A stretch of DNA of 64,000 bases, taken from NCBI RefSeq assembly GCF_036488675.1, contig NZ_CP133148.1, positions 4,027,001 through 4,091,000 on the forward strand, written 5' to 3'. The notes under the pieces are model-generated. The model was given only the letters and a program-made list of their open reading frames with translations, searched no databases and was not told where the DNA came from. This stretch comes from Sinorhizobium chiapasense (GTDB lineage Bacteria; Pseudomonadota; Alphaproteobacteria; Rhizobiales; Rhizobiaceae). Below are positions 35,193 to 44,468 of the stretch, one piece after another; the stretch's first letter is position 1, and each line of letters begins with the position of its first letter. The position numbers were made by a program, and so were the translations under genes.

Positions 35193-35304
35193 CGGTTTCC
35201 TTAAGCCGATGGCAATTCGCGCCCTGTAGCGTCCTGTCATCCGATCAACGGCAAACAGTTGGCGGAAGTGCTGAACAACAAACACGTGAAGTAGGAGAAT
35301 CACC

Positions 35305-35484
35305 ATGAAGACGATTTTCGCACGCCTGCTGAAGGACGAGTCCGGTGCAACCGCCATCGAATACGGCCTGATCGCAGCCTTGATCTCCGTAGCATTGATC
35401 ACCGGCGCTACCTCGCTTGGGACCAGCCTGAACAGCCAGTTTCAGAACCTGAGCACGTTCCTCAGCGTCGACGCAGCCCCGTAA
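35305..35484 (+). CDS. pilA: Flp-type pilin
   Basis: A 59-residue major pilin of the Tad/Flp (type IVb) pilus. The prepilin leader ends at the glycine in DESGATAIEYGLIAALIS; cleavage after this Gly leaves the typical Flp motif with Glu5 and Tyr6 of the mature protein, then a hydrophobic helix. AGGAG lies 8 bases before the ATG. It is the first gene of the plus-strand pilus cluster and has its own terminator, which should make pilin mRNA far more abundant than assembly-gene mRNA. Confidence 0.95.
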   Translation: MKTIFARLLKDESGATAIEYGLIAALISVALITGATSLGTSLNSQFQNLSTFLSVDAAP

Positions 35485-35510
35485 CAAGCGCTCCGTTCGA
35501 TAGTTGCAGT

Positions 35511-35537
35511 AGACCGCCTTCGAAGAAGGCGGTCTTT
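35511..35537 (+). terminator. Rho-independent terminator after pilA
   Basis: Perfect 10-bp stem GACCGCCTTC / GAAGGCGGTC with a GAA loop (35512-35534), followed by TTTACC. The T-run is short, so partial read-through into cpaA is likely. Confidence 0.82.
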
Positions 35538-35619
35538 ACCATTGGAGATCGCGGCGGAAGGTTACGCGGTCGAGCCGGACGAAATACATAGGATCAGAAC
35601 GTCTGACCGAGGGAAGCGG

Positions 35620-36132
35620 ATGATTGAAGCAGCGATCTTTGTGATCTTTCCGCTTTGCCTCGCCTTTGCTGCGTTCTCGGATCTGTTCACAATGGCAATT
35701 CCGAACCGCATCTCCGTGATCTTGCTGGGAACTTTCGTCGCTGTTGCCCTTGCCTCGGAGCTCGCTATTGGCGAGATCGGCCTTCATATCTCCGCAGCGG
35801 CCCTGGTCTTTGCTGTCTGTTTCTGTCTTTTTGCCGCAAACGTCATGGGCGGTGGGGATGCGAAGCTCCTTAGCGCCAGTGCCATCTGGTTTGGCTTGAA
35901 TGCGTCGCTCGCCGGGTTTCTTCTCTATGTCTCCGTAGCCGGCGGGCTGCTGACGCTCCTGGTGCTGTTCCTGCGTAGGCAGGAGGACAGAATCCTCGCC
36001 GCCGGCATCCCGGTGCCGCGCTTGCTTCTGACTGCCAAGAAGATCCCGTACGGCATAGCTATTGCGCTTGGTGGTTTTGCGGCCTATCCCTCGTCACCGC
36101 TAATGCAGGCCACCTTGGCGCAGCTTCCATGA
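35620..36132 (+). CDS. cpaA: prepilin peptidase CpaA (A24 family)
   Basis: A 170-residue inner-membrane aspartic peptidase with four to six helices. The two catalytic aspartates lie in AAFSDLFTMAIPNR and GGGDAKLL. It removes leaders from PilA and the TadE-like pseudopilins. The ATG at 35620 begins the first helix and follows AGGGAAG; upstream frames add a hydrophilic tail. Follows the pilA terminator by 82 bp. Confidence 0.9.
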   Translation: MIEAAIFVIFPLCLAFAAFSDLFTMAIPNRISVILLGTFVAVALASELAIGEIGLHISAAALVFAVCFCLFAANVMGGGDAKLLSASAIWFGLNASLAGFLLYVSVAGGLLTLLVLFLRRQEDRILAAGIPVPRLLLTAKKIPYGIAIALGGFAAYPSSPLMQATLAQLP

Positions 36133-36175
36133 AATCCCGCCTGCCGCTCGCGAAATCGATCCGCGCAAGCATTCG

Positions 36176-36207
36176 TTAACCACGTCCGTATCCGGCTCGT
36201 TAACCAT
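36176..36207 (+). promoter_or_regulatory. paired TTAACC sites upstream of cpaB
   Basis: Direct repeats CGTTAACCA at about 36174-36182 and 36198-36206 are 24 bp apart in the 134-bp gap between cpaA and cpaB. TTAACCAT (36200-36207) equals the CtrA half-site form used in Caulobacter. Possible separate promoter for cpaB onward. Confidence 0.35.
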
Positions 36208-36266
36208 AATTACACCAATTCCTGATCAATCTGGCCAAGGGCATTTCTTGGGGCTTGGGGAAGATC

Positions 36267-37076
36267 ATGAAACCGGTGCGCATCATCATTCTGGCGGTGG
36301 CCGTGATTTCGGCTGCCATGGCCGGGCTGCTCGCGATGAAGCTGACCCGTGGCCCCGTGCAGCAGACGGCTGAACCGGTTATCGAGCAGGCGCCGACGGT
36401 CAACGTGCTGGTCGCCAGCAAGAGCCTGCCGGTCGGTTCGCGGCTCGGAGCCGATTCGATCCATTGGATGGCCTGGCCGAAAGACGGTATCGTCGAAGGA
36501 CTGATTACCGAGGAAAATCGGCCGGGCGCGGTCGACGACCTATCGGGCGCCGTCGTGCGCCTGCCGATCTTTACCGGTGAGCCGGTCCGCCAGGAAAAAA
36601 TCGCCGATTCTTCGAGCCGCATCATGTCGTCGCTGTTGCCCGCCGGAAAGCGGGCCGTTGCAACGGAAATCACCGTCGCAACGGGGGCGGGCGGCTTCAT
36701 CCTGCCGAACGACCGCGTCGACGTCATCATGGTGCGCAAGTCCGACAGCGACATCTACCTGACCGAAACCGTGCTGAGCAACGTCCGGGTGCTGGCGATC
36801 GATCAGCAGGTCGAAGAGAAGGACGACGGTTCGAAATCGGTTGTCGGTACCACCGCGACGCTCGAACTGACGCCGGATCAATCCAAGGTCATGACGGTTG
36901 CGCAGCAGATGGCCGAGCGCATTTCGCTGGCGCTTCGCAGCGTCGCCGATGCGCAGGAGGCCGATACCAACGCTGCCGACTATCTCTTGAGCGGCGACGG
37001 TCAACCGAGCATTCAAGTCATCAAGTCGGGCTCCATCGTCAAGAACGATGCTGCCGCAGTCCAGAACGAGAAATGA
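36267..37076 (+). CDS. cpaB: Flp pilus assembly protein CpaB (RcpC)
   Basis: A 269-residue periplasmic protein with an N-terminal membrane anchor (RIIILAVAVISAAMAGLLAM), a SAF domain (VLVASKSLPVGSRLGADSIHW) and the RcpC/CpaB C-terminal domain (GAGGFILPNDRVDVIMV). It stabilises the outer-membrane secretin. It is separated from cpaC by 7 bp. The ATG at 36267 is preferred to a TTG four codons earlier. Confidence 0.92.
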   Translation: MKPVRIIILAVAVISAAMAGLLAMKLTRGPVQQTAEPVIEQAPTVNVLVASKSLPVGSRLGADSIHWMAWPKDGIVEGLITEENRPGAVDDLSGAVVRLPIFTGEPVRQEKIADSSSRIMSSLLPAGKRAVATEITVATGAGGFILPNDRVDVIMVRKSDSDIYLTETVLSNVRVLAIDQQVEEKDDGSKSVVGTTATLELTPDQSKVMTVAQQMAERISLALRSVADAQEADTNAADYLLSGDGQPSIQVIKSGSIVKNDAAAVQNEK

Positions 37077-37083
37077 TGATCGA

Positions 37084-38631
37084 ATGGGGCGCAAGGTGAA
37101 GCGGAACGGAAACATATTTCGAACGTCGGTCGCAGCGGGCCTGTCGTTCTGCCTGACGTTCTCGGGCATGGCGCTGCCGGTCGTGCCTCCGGCTGAGGCG
37201 GCCGCATCGTCGGTCGTCAGAATCGCGGAAAGCGGCCCGGGCGCCAAGAAAACGATCAATCTCGGTCTCAACAAGGCCGTCGTCGTCGATCTCCCGACGG
37301 ATGCCCACGATATCCTGGTGGCCGATCCGTCGCTTGCCGATGCGGTCACCCGCACCTCCCGGCGCATCTATTTGTTCGGCAAGGCCGTTGGCCAGACGAA
37401 TATTTTCGTCTTTGGGCCGAATGGCGAGGAAATCGTCAGTCTTGAGGTTGCGGTCGAGCGCGATGTCGCAGGTCTCGAAGGGAACCTGCGGCGCTTCATT
37501 CCGGATGCCGACATCAATGTCGAAATCATCTCGGACAACGTCGTCCTGACCGGCACCGTCCGCACGCCGCTCGATTCTACCCGGGCCGTCGACCTTGCCC
37601 GGGCATTTCTGAAAGGCGGTGAAGCGACGACCCGCAACATCACCGCCCAGGGCAACAACGGCGACGCGGATATATTCGCGGAGGACCGCCAAACCTCGCA
37701 GATCGTCAATTTGCTGACGATCGAAGGTGACGACCAGGTGACATTGAAGGTTACGGTTGCCGAGGTCAGCAGGCAGGTGTTGAAGCAGCTCGGCTTCAAC
37801 GGTCGTGTATCCGACGGCGAAAGCGGTATTAGTTTCCGCAATCCTGCCAATCTCGGTGACGCGATCAGTGTGGGGGCGAATGCTCTCATCAAGGGATCGA
37901 TCGGCGGCACGACCATTTCGAGCTATATCAACGCCATGGAACAGGCGGGTGTCATGCGCACGCTCGCCGAGCCGAGCCTGACCGCGATCTCTGGCCAAGA
38001 AGCAAAGTTCTACGTAGGGGGCGAGTTTCGACTTGCGGGTGTGCAGGACGTTGGCAGGGACGAAGATACCGGCGACACCACAGTCAGCCGTGACGTGACC
38101 GATGTCGAATACGGCATCCGGCTGAACTTCAAGCCGGTTGTTCTGGGTCCCGGTCGCATAAGCCTCCAGATACAGACAGACGTTTCGGAGCCGACCTACG
38201 AGGGCTCGGTCGTAACCGGCAACGGCACGGTCAATATCCCCGGCAATACCTTCCTCGGAATTCGTCGGCGCGAGGCCGAGACGAGCGTCGAACTCCCGTC
38301 CGGCGGCTCGATCGTCATAGCCGGTCTGGTGCAGGACAATATCCGCCAGGCGATGTCGGGTCTGCCCGGCGCTGCGAAAATCCCGATCCTCGGTACGCTG
38401 TTCCGCAGCAAGGATTTCCAGCGCAACGAGACGGAACTCGTCATCATCGCGACGCCCTATCTGGTACGCCCGGTTGCCCGTGCAGCGCTATCGCGTCCGG
38501 ACGACAACTTCAATCCGGCCAACGATCTCGAAAGCTTCTTCCTTGGTCGCGTCAACCGGATCTACGGACGGCCGGAGGCACCGGCACCGGTCGGTCGCTA
38601 TCACGGCAATGTCGGCTTCATCTACAAATAG
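37084..38631 (+). CDS. cpaC: Flp pilus secretin CpaC (RcpA)
   Basis: The 515-residue outer-membrane pore for the pilus. It has a signal peptide (LSFCLTFSGMALPVVPPAEA), an N-terminal pilus-formation domain (about residues 55-130), a BON-like part, and the C-terminal secretin domain with GSIVIAGLVQDN, IPILGTLFRSKDFQRNETELVI and TPYLVRP. Length matches CpaC (about 500-550). Follows cpaB by 7 bp. Confidence 0.94.
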   Translation: MGRKVKRNGNIFRTSVAAGLSFCLTFSGMALPVVPPAEAAASSVVRIAESGPGAKKTINLGLNKAVVVDLPTDAHDILVADPSLADAVTRTSRRIYLFGKAVGQTNIFVFGPNGEEIVSLEVAVERDVAGLEGNLRRFIPDADINVEIISDNVVLTGTVRTPLDSTRAVDLARAFLKGGEATTRNITAQGNNGDADIFAEDRQTSQIVNLLTIEGDDQVTLKVTVAEVSRQVLKQLGFNGRVSDGESGISFRNPANLGDAISVGANALIKGSIGGTTISSYINAMEQAGVMRTLAEPSLTAISGQEAKFYVGGEFRLAGVQDVGRDEDTGDTTVSRDVTDVEYGIRLNFKPVVLGPGRISLQIQTDVSEPTYEGSVVTGNGTVNIPGNTFLGIRRREAETSVELPSGGSIVIAGLVQDNIRQAMSGLPGAAKIPILGTLFRSKDFQRNETELVIIATPYLVRPVARAALSRPDDNFNPANDLESFFLGRVNRIYGRPEAPAPVGRYHGNVGFIYK

Positions 38632-38639
38632 GTCGGGTC

Positions 38640-39386
38640 ATGAACAAGCGAACCACAACGCAGAACAGTCCTGAAAGGCAGACCCGGATGTTCCTCGACC
38701 GAAGCCGTCTTCCCGCCCGCTCGACGGGTCGCATGCTCGCGCTCGCCCTCGTTGCCGGGCTGCTTGCAAGCTGCGGCACCAAGGACAAGCTGGCGACCGG
38801 CGCGATCCCGGACGACTATCGCACCCGGCACCCGATCGTCATCGCCGAGGCCGAGCGGACGATCGACATTCCCGTCGCGTCCGGCGACACGCGGCTCTCC
38901 CAGGGCACGCGCGACGTCGTCCGTGGGTTTGCCGCGGAATACCGCCAAGCGTCGACCGGCGTCATCCAGATCATGCTGCCGCGCGGATCGGTCAACAGCC
39001 ATGCCGCCCACCTCGTCCGCAAGGATATCCGCCGCCAGTTGGCGGCGGTTGGGGTGCCGGCGAAGAGAGTGCTCGAAACCGGCTATGAGGCGGGTGCAAC
39101 CGGCGACGCGGCCCCCATTCGCCTGAGCTATGTAGCGATTGCCGCACAGACCGCACCCTGCGGCGAGTGGCCGGAGGATGTGACGCTCAATACCCTTGAA
39201 AACCGCAACTACTACAATTTCGGTTGCGCCAGCCAGTCCAATCTCGCCGCCCAGATCGCCAATCCGACGGATCTCATCGGTCCGCGCCAGATGTCGCCGA
39301 TCGACGCCGAACAGCGTGGCGAAGTGATCAACACCTGGCGCGGTACGGACACGGACAACGGCGGCACGACAATCATCTTCAATTGA
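38640..39386 (+). CDS. cpaD: Flp pilus assembly lipoprotein CpaD
   Basis: A 248-residue outer-membrane lipoprotein: the lipobox LLASC places the lipidated Cys at residue 45 after a basic leader, and the C-terminal part shows the conserved FGCASQSNLAAQIANPTDL block of the CpaD family. It acts as pilotin or partner of the secretin. Starts 8 bp after cpaC. Confidence 0.92.
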   Translation: MNKRTTTQNSPERQTRMFLDRSRLPARSTGRMLALALVAGLLASCGTKDKLATGAIPDDYRTRHPIVIAEAERTIDIPVASGDTRLSQGTRDVVRGFAAEYRQASTGVIQIMLPRGSVNSHAAHLVRKDIRRQLAAVGVPAKRVLETGYEAGATGDAAPIRLSYVAIAAQTAPCGEWPEDVTLNTLENRNYYNFGCASQSNLAAQIANPTDLIGPRQMSPIDAEQRGEVINTWRGTDTDNGGTTIIFN

Positions 39387-39404
39387 TCGGCCCGAGGAAA
39401 AACG

Positions 39405-40691
39405 ATGAGCGCCATTGAATACAGCATCGACAGCGGCGGAGCAGCGGACTTTTCCGTCGACGCCGCGCGCCCGGGCGACCTCGATCAGTTGAGACCGCTG
39501 CCGCGCATTTCGATCCATGCGTTCTGCGAGAGCGACGCCGTGCAGCGGCTCATGGAGCGTTGCGGTCAGGATCGTCGCATGGCGAAGGTCAGCCTCAGGA
39601 TCACCGGCGGCAGTATCGCCGCCGCCGCCAACATGTTCGCCAGCGTATCGACGCCAAACCTGATCATCCTGGAAACCGGCACCGAACCGCGCTCGTTGCT
39701 CGCCGAACTCGCGCCCTTGGCGGAAGTTTGCGATCCGAGCACCAAGGTGATCATCATCGGCCGCCACAACGACATTGCGCTCTACCGCGATCTGATCCGC
39801 CACGGCATTTCCGAATACATGGTCGCCCCGGTATCGATGGCCGATGTCCTGACGGCCGTTTCGGCGATCTTCGTCGACCCCGAGGCTGAGCCTTTGGGGC
39901 GCAGCCTTGCTTTCATCGGTGCGAAGGGCGGCTGCGGCTCGTCGATCATCGCCCACAATTGCGCCTGGGGCATCTCCAATCTGTTTTCGACAGAGACCAT
40001 TCTCGCGGATCTCGACCTGCCTTACGGAACGGCGAACATCGATTTCGACCAGGATCCGCCGCAGGGCATTTCGGAAGCGGTCTTTGCGCCGGACCGGCTG
40101 GACGAGGTCTTCCTCGACCGTCTGCTGACGAAATGTTCCGAGCATCTGTCGTTGCTCGCCGCACCTTCGATGCTCGATCGCGCCTATGATTTCGAGGCAG
40201 GTGCCTTTCATCCGATCCTCGAAATTCTGCAGCGCAGCGCGCCCGTCTCGGTCCTTGACGTACCGCATATATGGTCCGATTGGACGCGCTCGGTTCTGGC
40301 CGAGGCCGACGAAGTGGTCGTCACGGCCGTGCCCGATCTCGCCAGCCTCAGAAACACCAAGAACCTCTTCGACGCGCTGAAGAAAATTCGCCCGAACGAC
40401 AGGGCGCCGCACCTCATCCTGAACCAGGTGGGTATGCCGAAGCGGCCGGAAATCGCACCGAACGAGTTCTGCGAGTCGCTCGAGCTGGAGGCCGCGGCCA
40501 TTATTGCCTTCGATGCGGTCCTCTTCGGCAACGCCTCCAACAGCGGACGCATGATCGCGGAAATCGACAAGAAGTCTCCGGTTGCCGAGACCTTCTCGCA
40601 GGTCGCGCATCTCCTGACTGGACGCGCGACGATCAAGAAGGCACGCAAGGGGGGACTAGGCAAGGTGCTTGCCCGGCTCCGCGGGCGATAG
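39405..40691 (+). CDS. cpaE: Flp pilus localisation ATPase CpaE (TadZ)
   Basis: A 428-residue protein with an N-terminal receiver-like domain (VIIIGRHNDIALYRDLIRHGISEYM) and a ParA/MinD-type ATPase domain. The Walker A is of the deviant type: GAKGGCGSS near residue 170. TadZ/CpaE proteins position the pilus machine, usually at a pole. Eighteen bp after cpaD and 25 bp before cpaF. Confidence 0.92.
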   Translation: MSAIEYSIDSGGAADFSVDAARPGDLDQLRPLPRISIHAFCESDAVQRLMERCGQDRRMAKVSLRITGGSIAAAANMFASVSTPNLIILETGTEPRSLLAELAPLAEVCDPSTKVIIIGRHNDIALYRDLIRHGISEYMVAPVSMADVLTAVSAIFVDPEAEPLGRSLAFIGAKGGCGSSIIAHNCAWGISNLFSTETILADLDLPYGTANIDFDQDPPQGISEAVFAPDRLDEVFLDRLLTKCSEHLSLLAAPSMLDRAYDFEAGAFHPILEILQRSAPVSVLDVPHIWSDWTRSVLAEADEVVVTAVPDLASLRNTKNLFDALKKIRPNDRAPHLILNQVGMPKRPEIAPNEFCESLELEAAAIIAFDAVLFGNASNSGRMIAEIDKKSPVAETFSQVAHLLTGRATIKKARKGGLGKVLARLRGR

Positions 40692-40716
40692 GCAATGAAG
40701 CAATCGGATTGAAGTG

Positions 40717-42183
40717 ATGTTTGGCAAACGCGGAAATGAAGGTTTTGGCAAGGCTGGCGTGACGAGCCCTGTGGTTCCGCCGCCCATGCCGGCCGCACAG
40801 CCGATTGCTGCAGAGCGACCGGTGGCAGCCGTTCTCGCCGAACCCGTTGTCGCCCCGGCCCGCCCGCAGCCGGCGGCTCCGCCGGCACGCCGGCGCGCGG
40901 CCAGGGACGAGGACTATTACGACACCAAATCGCAGGTCTTTTCTGCGCTGATCGACACGATCGATCTCTCGCAGCTCTCAAAGCTCGACACCGAAAGCGC
41001 GCGCGAAGAAATTCGCGATATCGTCAACGATATCATCACAATCAAGAATTTCGCGATGTCGATCGCCGAGCAGGAGGAACTGCTCGACGACATCTGCAAC
41101 GACGTGCTCGGATATGGCCCGCTGGAGCCGCTGCTTGCGCGCGACGACATCGCCGACATCATGGTCAACGGCGCCGGCCAGACCTTCATCGAAGTCGGCG
41201 GCAAGGTGCAGGAATCGGAAGTCCGCTTTCGCGACAACGCACAACTGCTGTCTATCTGCCAGCGTATCGTGAGCCAAGTGGGCCGCCGCGTCGACGAATC
41301 GAGCCCGATCTGCGACGCGCGCCTGCCCGATGGATCGCGCGTCAACGTCATCGCCCCGCCTCTGGCGATCGATGGCACGGCGCTCACGATCCGCAAGTTC
41401 AAGAAAGACAAGCTGACGCTGGAACAGTTAGTGCGTTTCGGATCGATCACGCCGGAGGGCGCCGTTCTCCTGCAGATTATTGGCCGCGTGCGCTGCAACA
41501 TCGTCATTTCCGGCGGCACCGGCTCGGGCAAGACAACGCTGCTCAATTGTCTCACGCGCTATATTGATACCGACGAGCGGGTCATCACCTGCGAGGATTC
41601 GGCCGAACTGCAGCTGCAGCAGCCGCATGTCGTGCGCCTCGAAACCCGTCCGCCGAACATCGAGGGCGAGGGCGAGATCACCATGCGGGATCTCATCAAG
41701 AACTGCCTGCGCATGCGCCCCGAACGCATCATCGTCGGCGAAGTGCGCGGCCCGGAGGTATTCGACCTGTTACAGGCGATGAACACCGGTCACGACGGTT
41801 CGATGGGCACGATCCATGCCAACACGCCGCGCGAGTGCCTGAGCCGCATGGAATCGATGATTGCCATGGGCGGTTATACGCTGCCGGCCAAGACGGTTCG
41901 GGAAATCATCGCGGGCTCGATCGACGTCATCATCCAGGCTTCGCGCCTGCGCGACGGGTCCCGCCGGATCACCCACATCACCGAAGTGGTCGGCATGGAA
42001 GGCGACGTGGTCATCACGCAGGACCTGATGCGCTACGAGATCGACGGCGAGGACGCCAATGGCCGGATCATTGGCCGCCACGTTTCGACCGGCATCGGCC
42101 GGCCGCATTTCTGGGACCGCGCACGTTATTTCAACGAGGACAAGCGGCTCGCCGCGACGCTCGACGCGATGGAAAAGAACTAG
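40717..42183 (+). CDS. cpaF: Flp pilus assembly ATPase CpaF (TadA)
   Basis: A 488-residue hexameric secretion ATPase of the VirB11/PilT superfamily. Walker [15 protein letters not shown] is near residue 265, then the Asp box [11 protein letters not shown] and Walker B/His box [10 protein letters not shown]...GSMGTIHAN. The first 70 residues are a proline- and alanine-rich linker. It powers both extension and retraction in Tad systems. The ATG at 40717 is preferred to the GTG one codon before. Confidence 0.95.
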   Translation: MFGKRGNEGFGKAGVTSPVVPPPMPAAQPIAAERPVAAVLAEPVVAPARPQPAAPPARRRAARDEDYYDTKSQVFSALIDTIDLSQLSKLDTESAREEIRDIVNDIITIKNFAMSIAEQEELLDDICNDVLGYGPLEPLLARDDIADIMVNGAGQTFIEVGGKVQESEVRFRDNAQLLSICQRIVSQVGRRVDESSPICDARLPDGSRVNVIAPPLAIDGTALTIRKFKKDKLTLEQLVRFGSITPEGAVLLQIIGRVRCNIVISGGTGSGKTTLLNCLTRYIDTDERVITCEDSAELQLQQPHVVRLETRPPNIEGEGEITMRDLIKNCLRMRPERIIVGEVRGPEVFDLLQAMNTGHDGSMGTIHANTPRECLSRMESMIAMGGYTLPAKTVREIIAGSIDVIIQASRLRDGSRRITHITEVVGMEGDVVITQDLMRYEIDGEDANGRIIGRHVSTGIGRPHFWDRARYFNEDKRLAATLDAMEKN

Positions 42184-42246
42184 AGCGGGACGAGCCGAGG
42201 ACGTGAACGGCTCTCCGCCCGCTGACGTAAGGAAACAGGTTCGACG

Positions 42247-43257
42247 ATGTTCGGCATAGACACTAGCGTTCTGGCATTGGCTGGCCTTGTCGCGGTTGCG
42301 GCGGCGGCGCTCGCCTACGGTGTGCTCTTCTCGCGCATCGAAAACGAGAAGAAGGCTGAAGGCCGCTTCCGTCGGGTCAGTGCCGCCGAGACGGACCGCA
42401 CCAAGATCAAGGCGGCGCGCGATCGCGTCAACGAGATGTCGAAACGGCGCAAATCCGTCCAGGATTCGCTGAAGGAGCTCGAAAAGAAGCAGCAGGAAAA
42501 GTCGGCAAAGGCCGCTCCGTCGATGAAGATGCGGTTGGCGCAGGCCAACCTCTCCATGTCGGTGACGCAGTTCTATTTGTTCAGCGCTTTCTTTGGCCTG
42601 TTTGCCTTTCTGCTGACAGTCATCGCCAGTGGCAAACTCCTGATTGCCGTCGGCGTCGCGCTGATCGCCGCTGCCGGCTTGCCGCGCTGGATCGTTGGCT
42701 TCATGATCAAGCGGCGGTGCAAGCAGTTCCTCGACGAATTTCCGAACGCGCTCGATGTCATGGTTCGCTCGATCAAGTCCGGTCTGCCGCTGAACGACGC
42801 GCTGCGGCTGATCGCCAGCGACGGGCAGGAGCCGGTCAAGACGGAATTTCGTCGCGTCGTCGAATCCCAGCAGGTCGGCCTCACCGTGCCGGAAGCCTGC
42901 GCCCGCATGATGCAAAGCATTCCCCTGCCGGAAGTGAACTTCTTCGCGATTGTGATCGGGATTCAGGCACAGGCGGGCGGCAACCTTTCGGAGGCGCTCG
43001 GCAACCTCTCCAAGGTCCTGCGCGAGCGCAAGAAGATGAAAGCGAAGGTCAGTGCCCTGTCCATGGAAGCCAAGGCGTCCGCCTGCATTATCGGCGCGCT
43101 CCCCTTTATCGTTGCGACGCTCGTTTATCTCACGTCGCCCGAATACATGATGATCCTCTTCACCGATCCGCGCGGCCACCTCATCATGGGTGCTTCCGGC
43201 GTCTGGATGAGCATCGGCATCTTCGTGATGCGAAACATGATCAATTTCGACATTTGA
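42247..43257 (+). CDS. tadB: Flp pilus inner-membrane platform protein TadB
   Basis: A 336-residue GspF-domain protein with helices near the N-terminus, at about 110-150 and at the C-terminus. The GspF block reads FPNALDVMVRSIKSGLPLNDALRLI. It pairs with TadC to form the platform driven by CpaF. Sixty-three bp after cpaF and 10 bp before tadC. Confidence 0.93.
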   Translation: MFGIDTSVLALAGLVAVAAAALAYGVLFSRIENEKKAEGRFRRVSAAETDRTKIKAARDRVNEMSKRRKSVQDSLKELEKKQQEKSAKAAPSMKMRLAQANLSMSVTQFYLFSAFFGLFAFLLTVIASGKLLIAVGVALIAAAGLPRWIVGFMIKRRCKQFLDEFPNALDVMVRSIKSGLPLNDALRLIASDGQEPVKTEFRRVVESQQVGLTVPEACARMMQSIPLPEVNFFAIVIGIQAQAGGNLSEALGNLSKVLRERKKMKAKVSALSMEAKASACIIGALPFIVATLVYLTSPEYMMILFTDPRGHLIMGASGVWMSIGIFVMRNMINFDI

Positions 43258-43267
43258 GGATGCTTCG

Positions 43268-44251
43268 GTGGACGCCTGGGTAAAAACACTGACCGATCCG
43301 AACATCATCATCGCGGTCCTCGTCTCGATGGCGGTCCTTGCGACATTCTATTCTCTCGCCGTCCCCTTCTTCGAAAAGGGCGATCTGACGAAGCGGATGA
43401 AATCGGTGGCGACCGAACGCGAGCAGATACGCGCCCGCGAACGCGCGCGTATGAACGCCGAGACCGCCAGTGGCAAAGGGAGCCTTCGAGCACAGAACAA
43501 CACGTCCGTGCGGCAGATCGTCGAACGGCTGAACCTGAAGCAGGCGCTGGTGGACGACAACACGGTCAATCGCCTGAAGACCGCAGGCTATCGGTCGCAG
43601 AACGCGCTCAATACCTTTCTCTTTGCCCGCTTCTGCCTGCCTTTCCTGTTCCTGATCATTGCGGTCGTCTACATCTTCGTGCTGGAGAATTTTGCCGACA
43701 AACCGCTTATGCTCAGGCTGCTCTTCGCCGTGGGCTTTGCTTATCTCGGTTTCTATGCGCCGAATATCTTCATCGCCAATGCTGTCTCCAAGCGCCAGCA
43801 TTCGATCCGCCGTGCCTGGCCCGACGCGCTGGACCTTCTGCTGATCTGCGTTGAATCAGGCGTCTCCATGGAGCTTGCCATGCGTCGCGTTGCCGACGAG
43901 ATCGCGGCGCAATCGCCGCCGCTCGCCGAGGAACTGGTGCTGACGACGGCCGAGCTTTCGTTCCTTCCGGACCGGCGCGTCGCGCTTGAAAATCTTGGCT
44001 TGCGCACCGGCATCGAGGATGTGAAGTCGGTGACTCAGGCGCTGATCCAGGCCGACCGTTACGGCACCCCCGTGGCGCAGGCCCTGCGCGTGCTGGCGCA
44101 GGAAAGCCGTGACCAGCGCATGAATGCGGCGGAAAAAAAGGCGGCGGCACTGCCGCCGAAGCTCACCGTCCCGATGATCCTTTTCTTCCTGCCGGTTCTC
44201 GTGGCCGTCATCCTTGGCCCGGCCGGCATCCAGGTCGCGGACAAATTTTAG
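43268..44251 (+). CDS. tadC: Flp pilus inner-membrane platform protein TadC
   Basis: A 327-residue paralogue of TadB with the GspF block WPDALDLLLICVESGVSMELAMRRV and the C-terminal PPKLTVPMILFFLPVLVAVILGPAGI helix. GTG start. It is the last plus-strand gene of the pilus cluster; a RIME-like element follows within 51 bp. Confidence 0.93.
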   Translation: MDAWVKTLTDPNIIIAVLVSMAVLATFYSLAVPFFEKGDLTKRMKSVATEREQIRARERARMNAETASGKGSLRAQNNTSVRQIVERLNLKQALVDDNTVNRLKTAGYRSQNALNTFLFARFCLPFLFLIIAVVYIFVLENFADKPLMLRLLFAVGFAYLGFYAPNIFIANAVSKRQHSIRRAWPDALDLLLICVESGVSMELAMRRVADEIAAQSPPLAEELVLTTAELSFLPDRRVALENLGLRTGIEDVKSVTQALIQADRYGTPVAQALRVLAQESRDQRMNAAEKKAAALPPKLTVPMILFFLPVLVAVILGPAGIQVADKF

Positions 44252-44301
44252 ACGCGTAATAAAACTGCCCAATTGTTCGAGTCTGCGCGGCGCGCACGCC
44301 G

Positions 44302-44414
44302 GCCCCTCACCCTAGCCCTCTCCCCGCAGGCGGGGAGAGGGGATTTGAGGGCGCGCCGCGAGTCTCCTTCGCCCGCTTGCGGGGAGAAGGTGGCCAGCAG
44401 GCCGGATGAGGGGC
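44302..44414. repeat. RIME-like palindromic element, intact copy (113 bp)
   Basis: Terminal inverted repeats GCCCCTCA (44302-44309) and TGAGGGGC (44407-44414) enclose two internal hairpins: CTCTCCCCG/CGGGGAGAG and CTTCGCCC/GGGGAGAAG. This is the structure of Rhizobium-specific intergenic mosaic elements. It lies between convergent tadC and tadD. An interrupted copy is at 61679-61894 and a partial one at about 46835-47009. Confidence 0.85.
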
Positions 44415-44468
44415 GAGTCCTGTGTCTTGGCCGTGGAGCGTCCGCGGCAAAGGTAAAAATGCCTTGGC

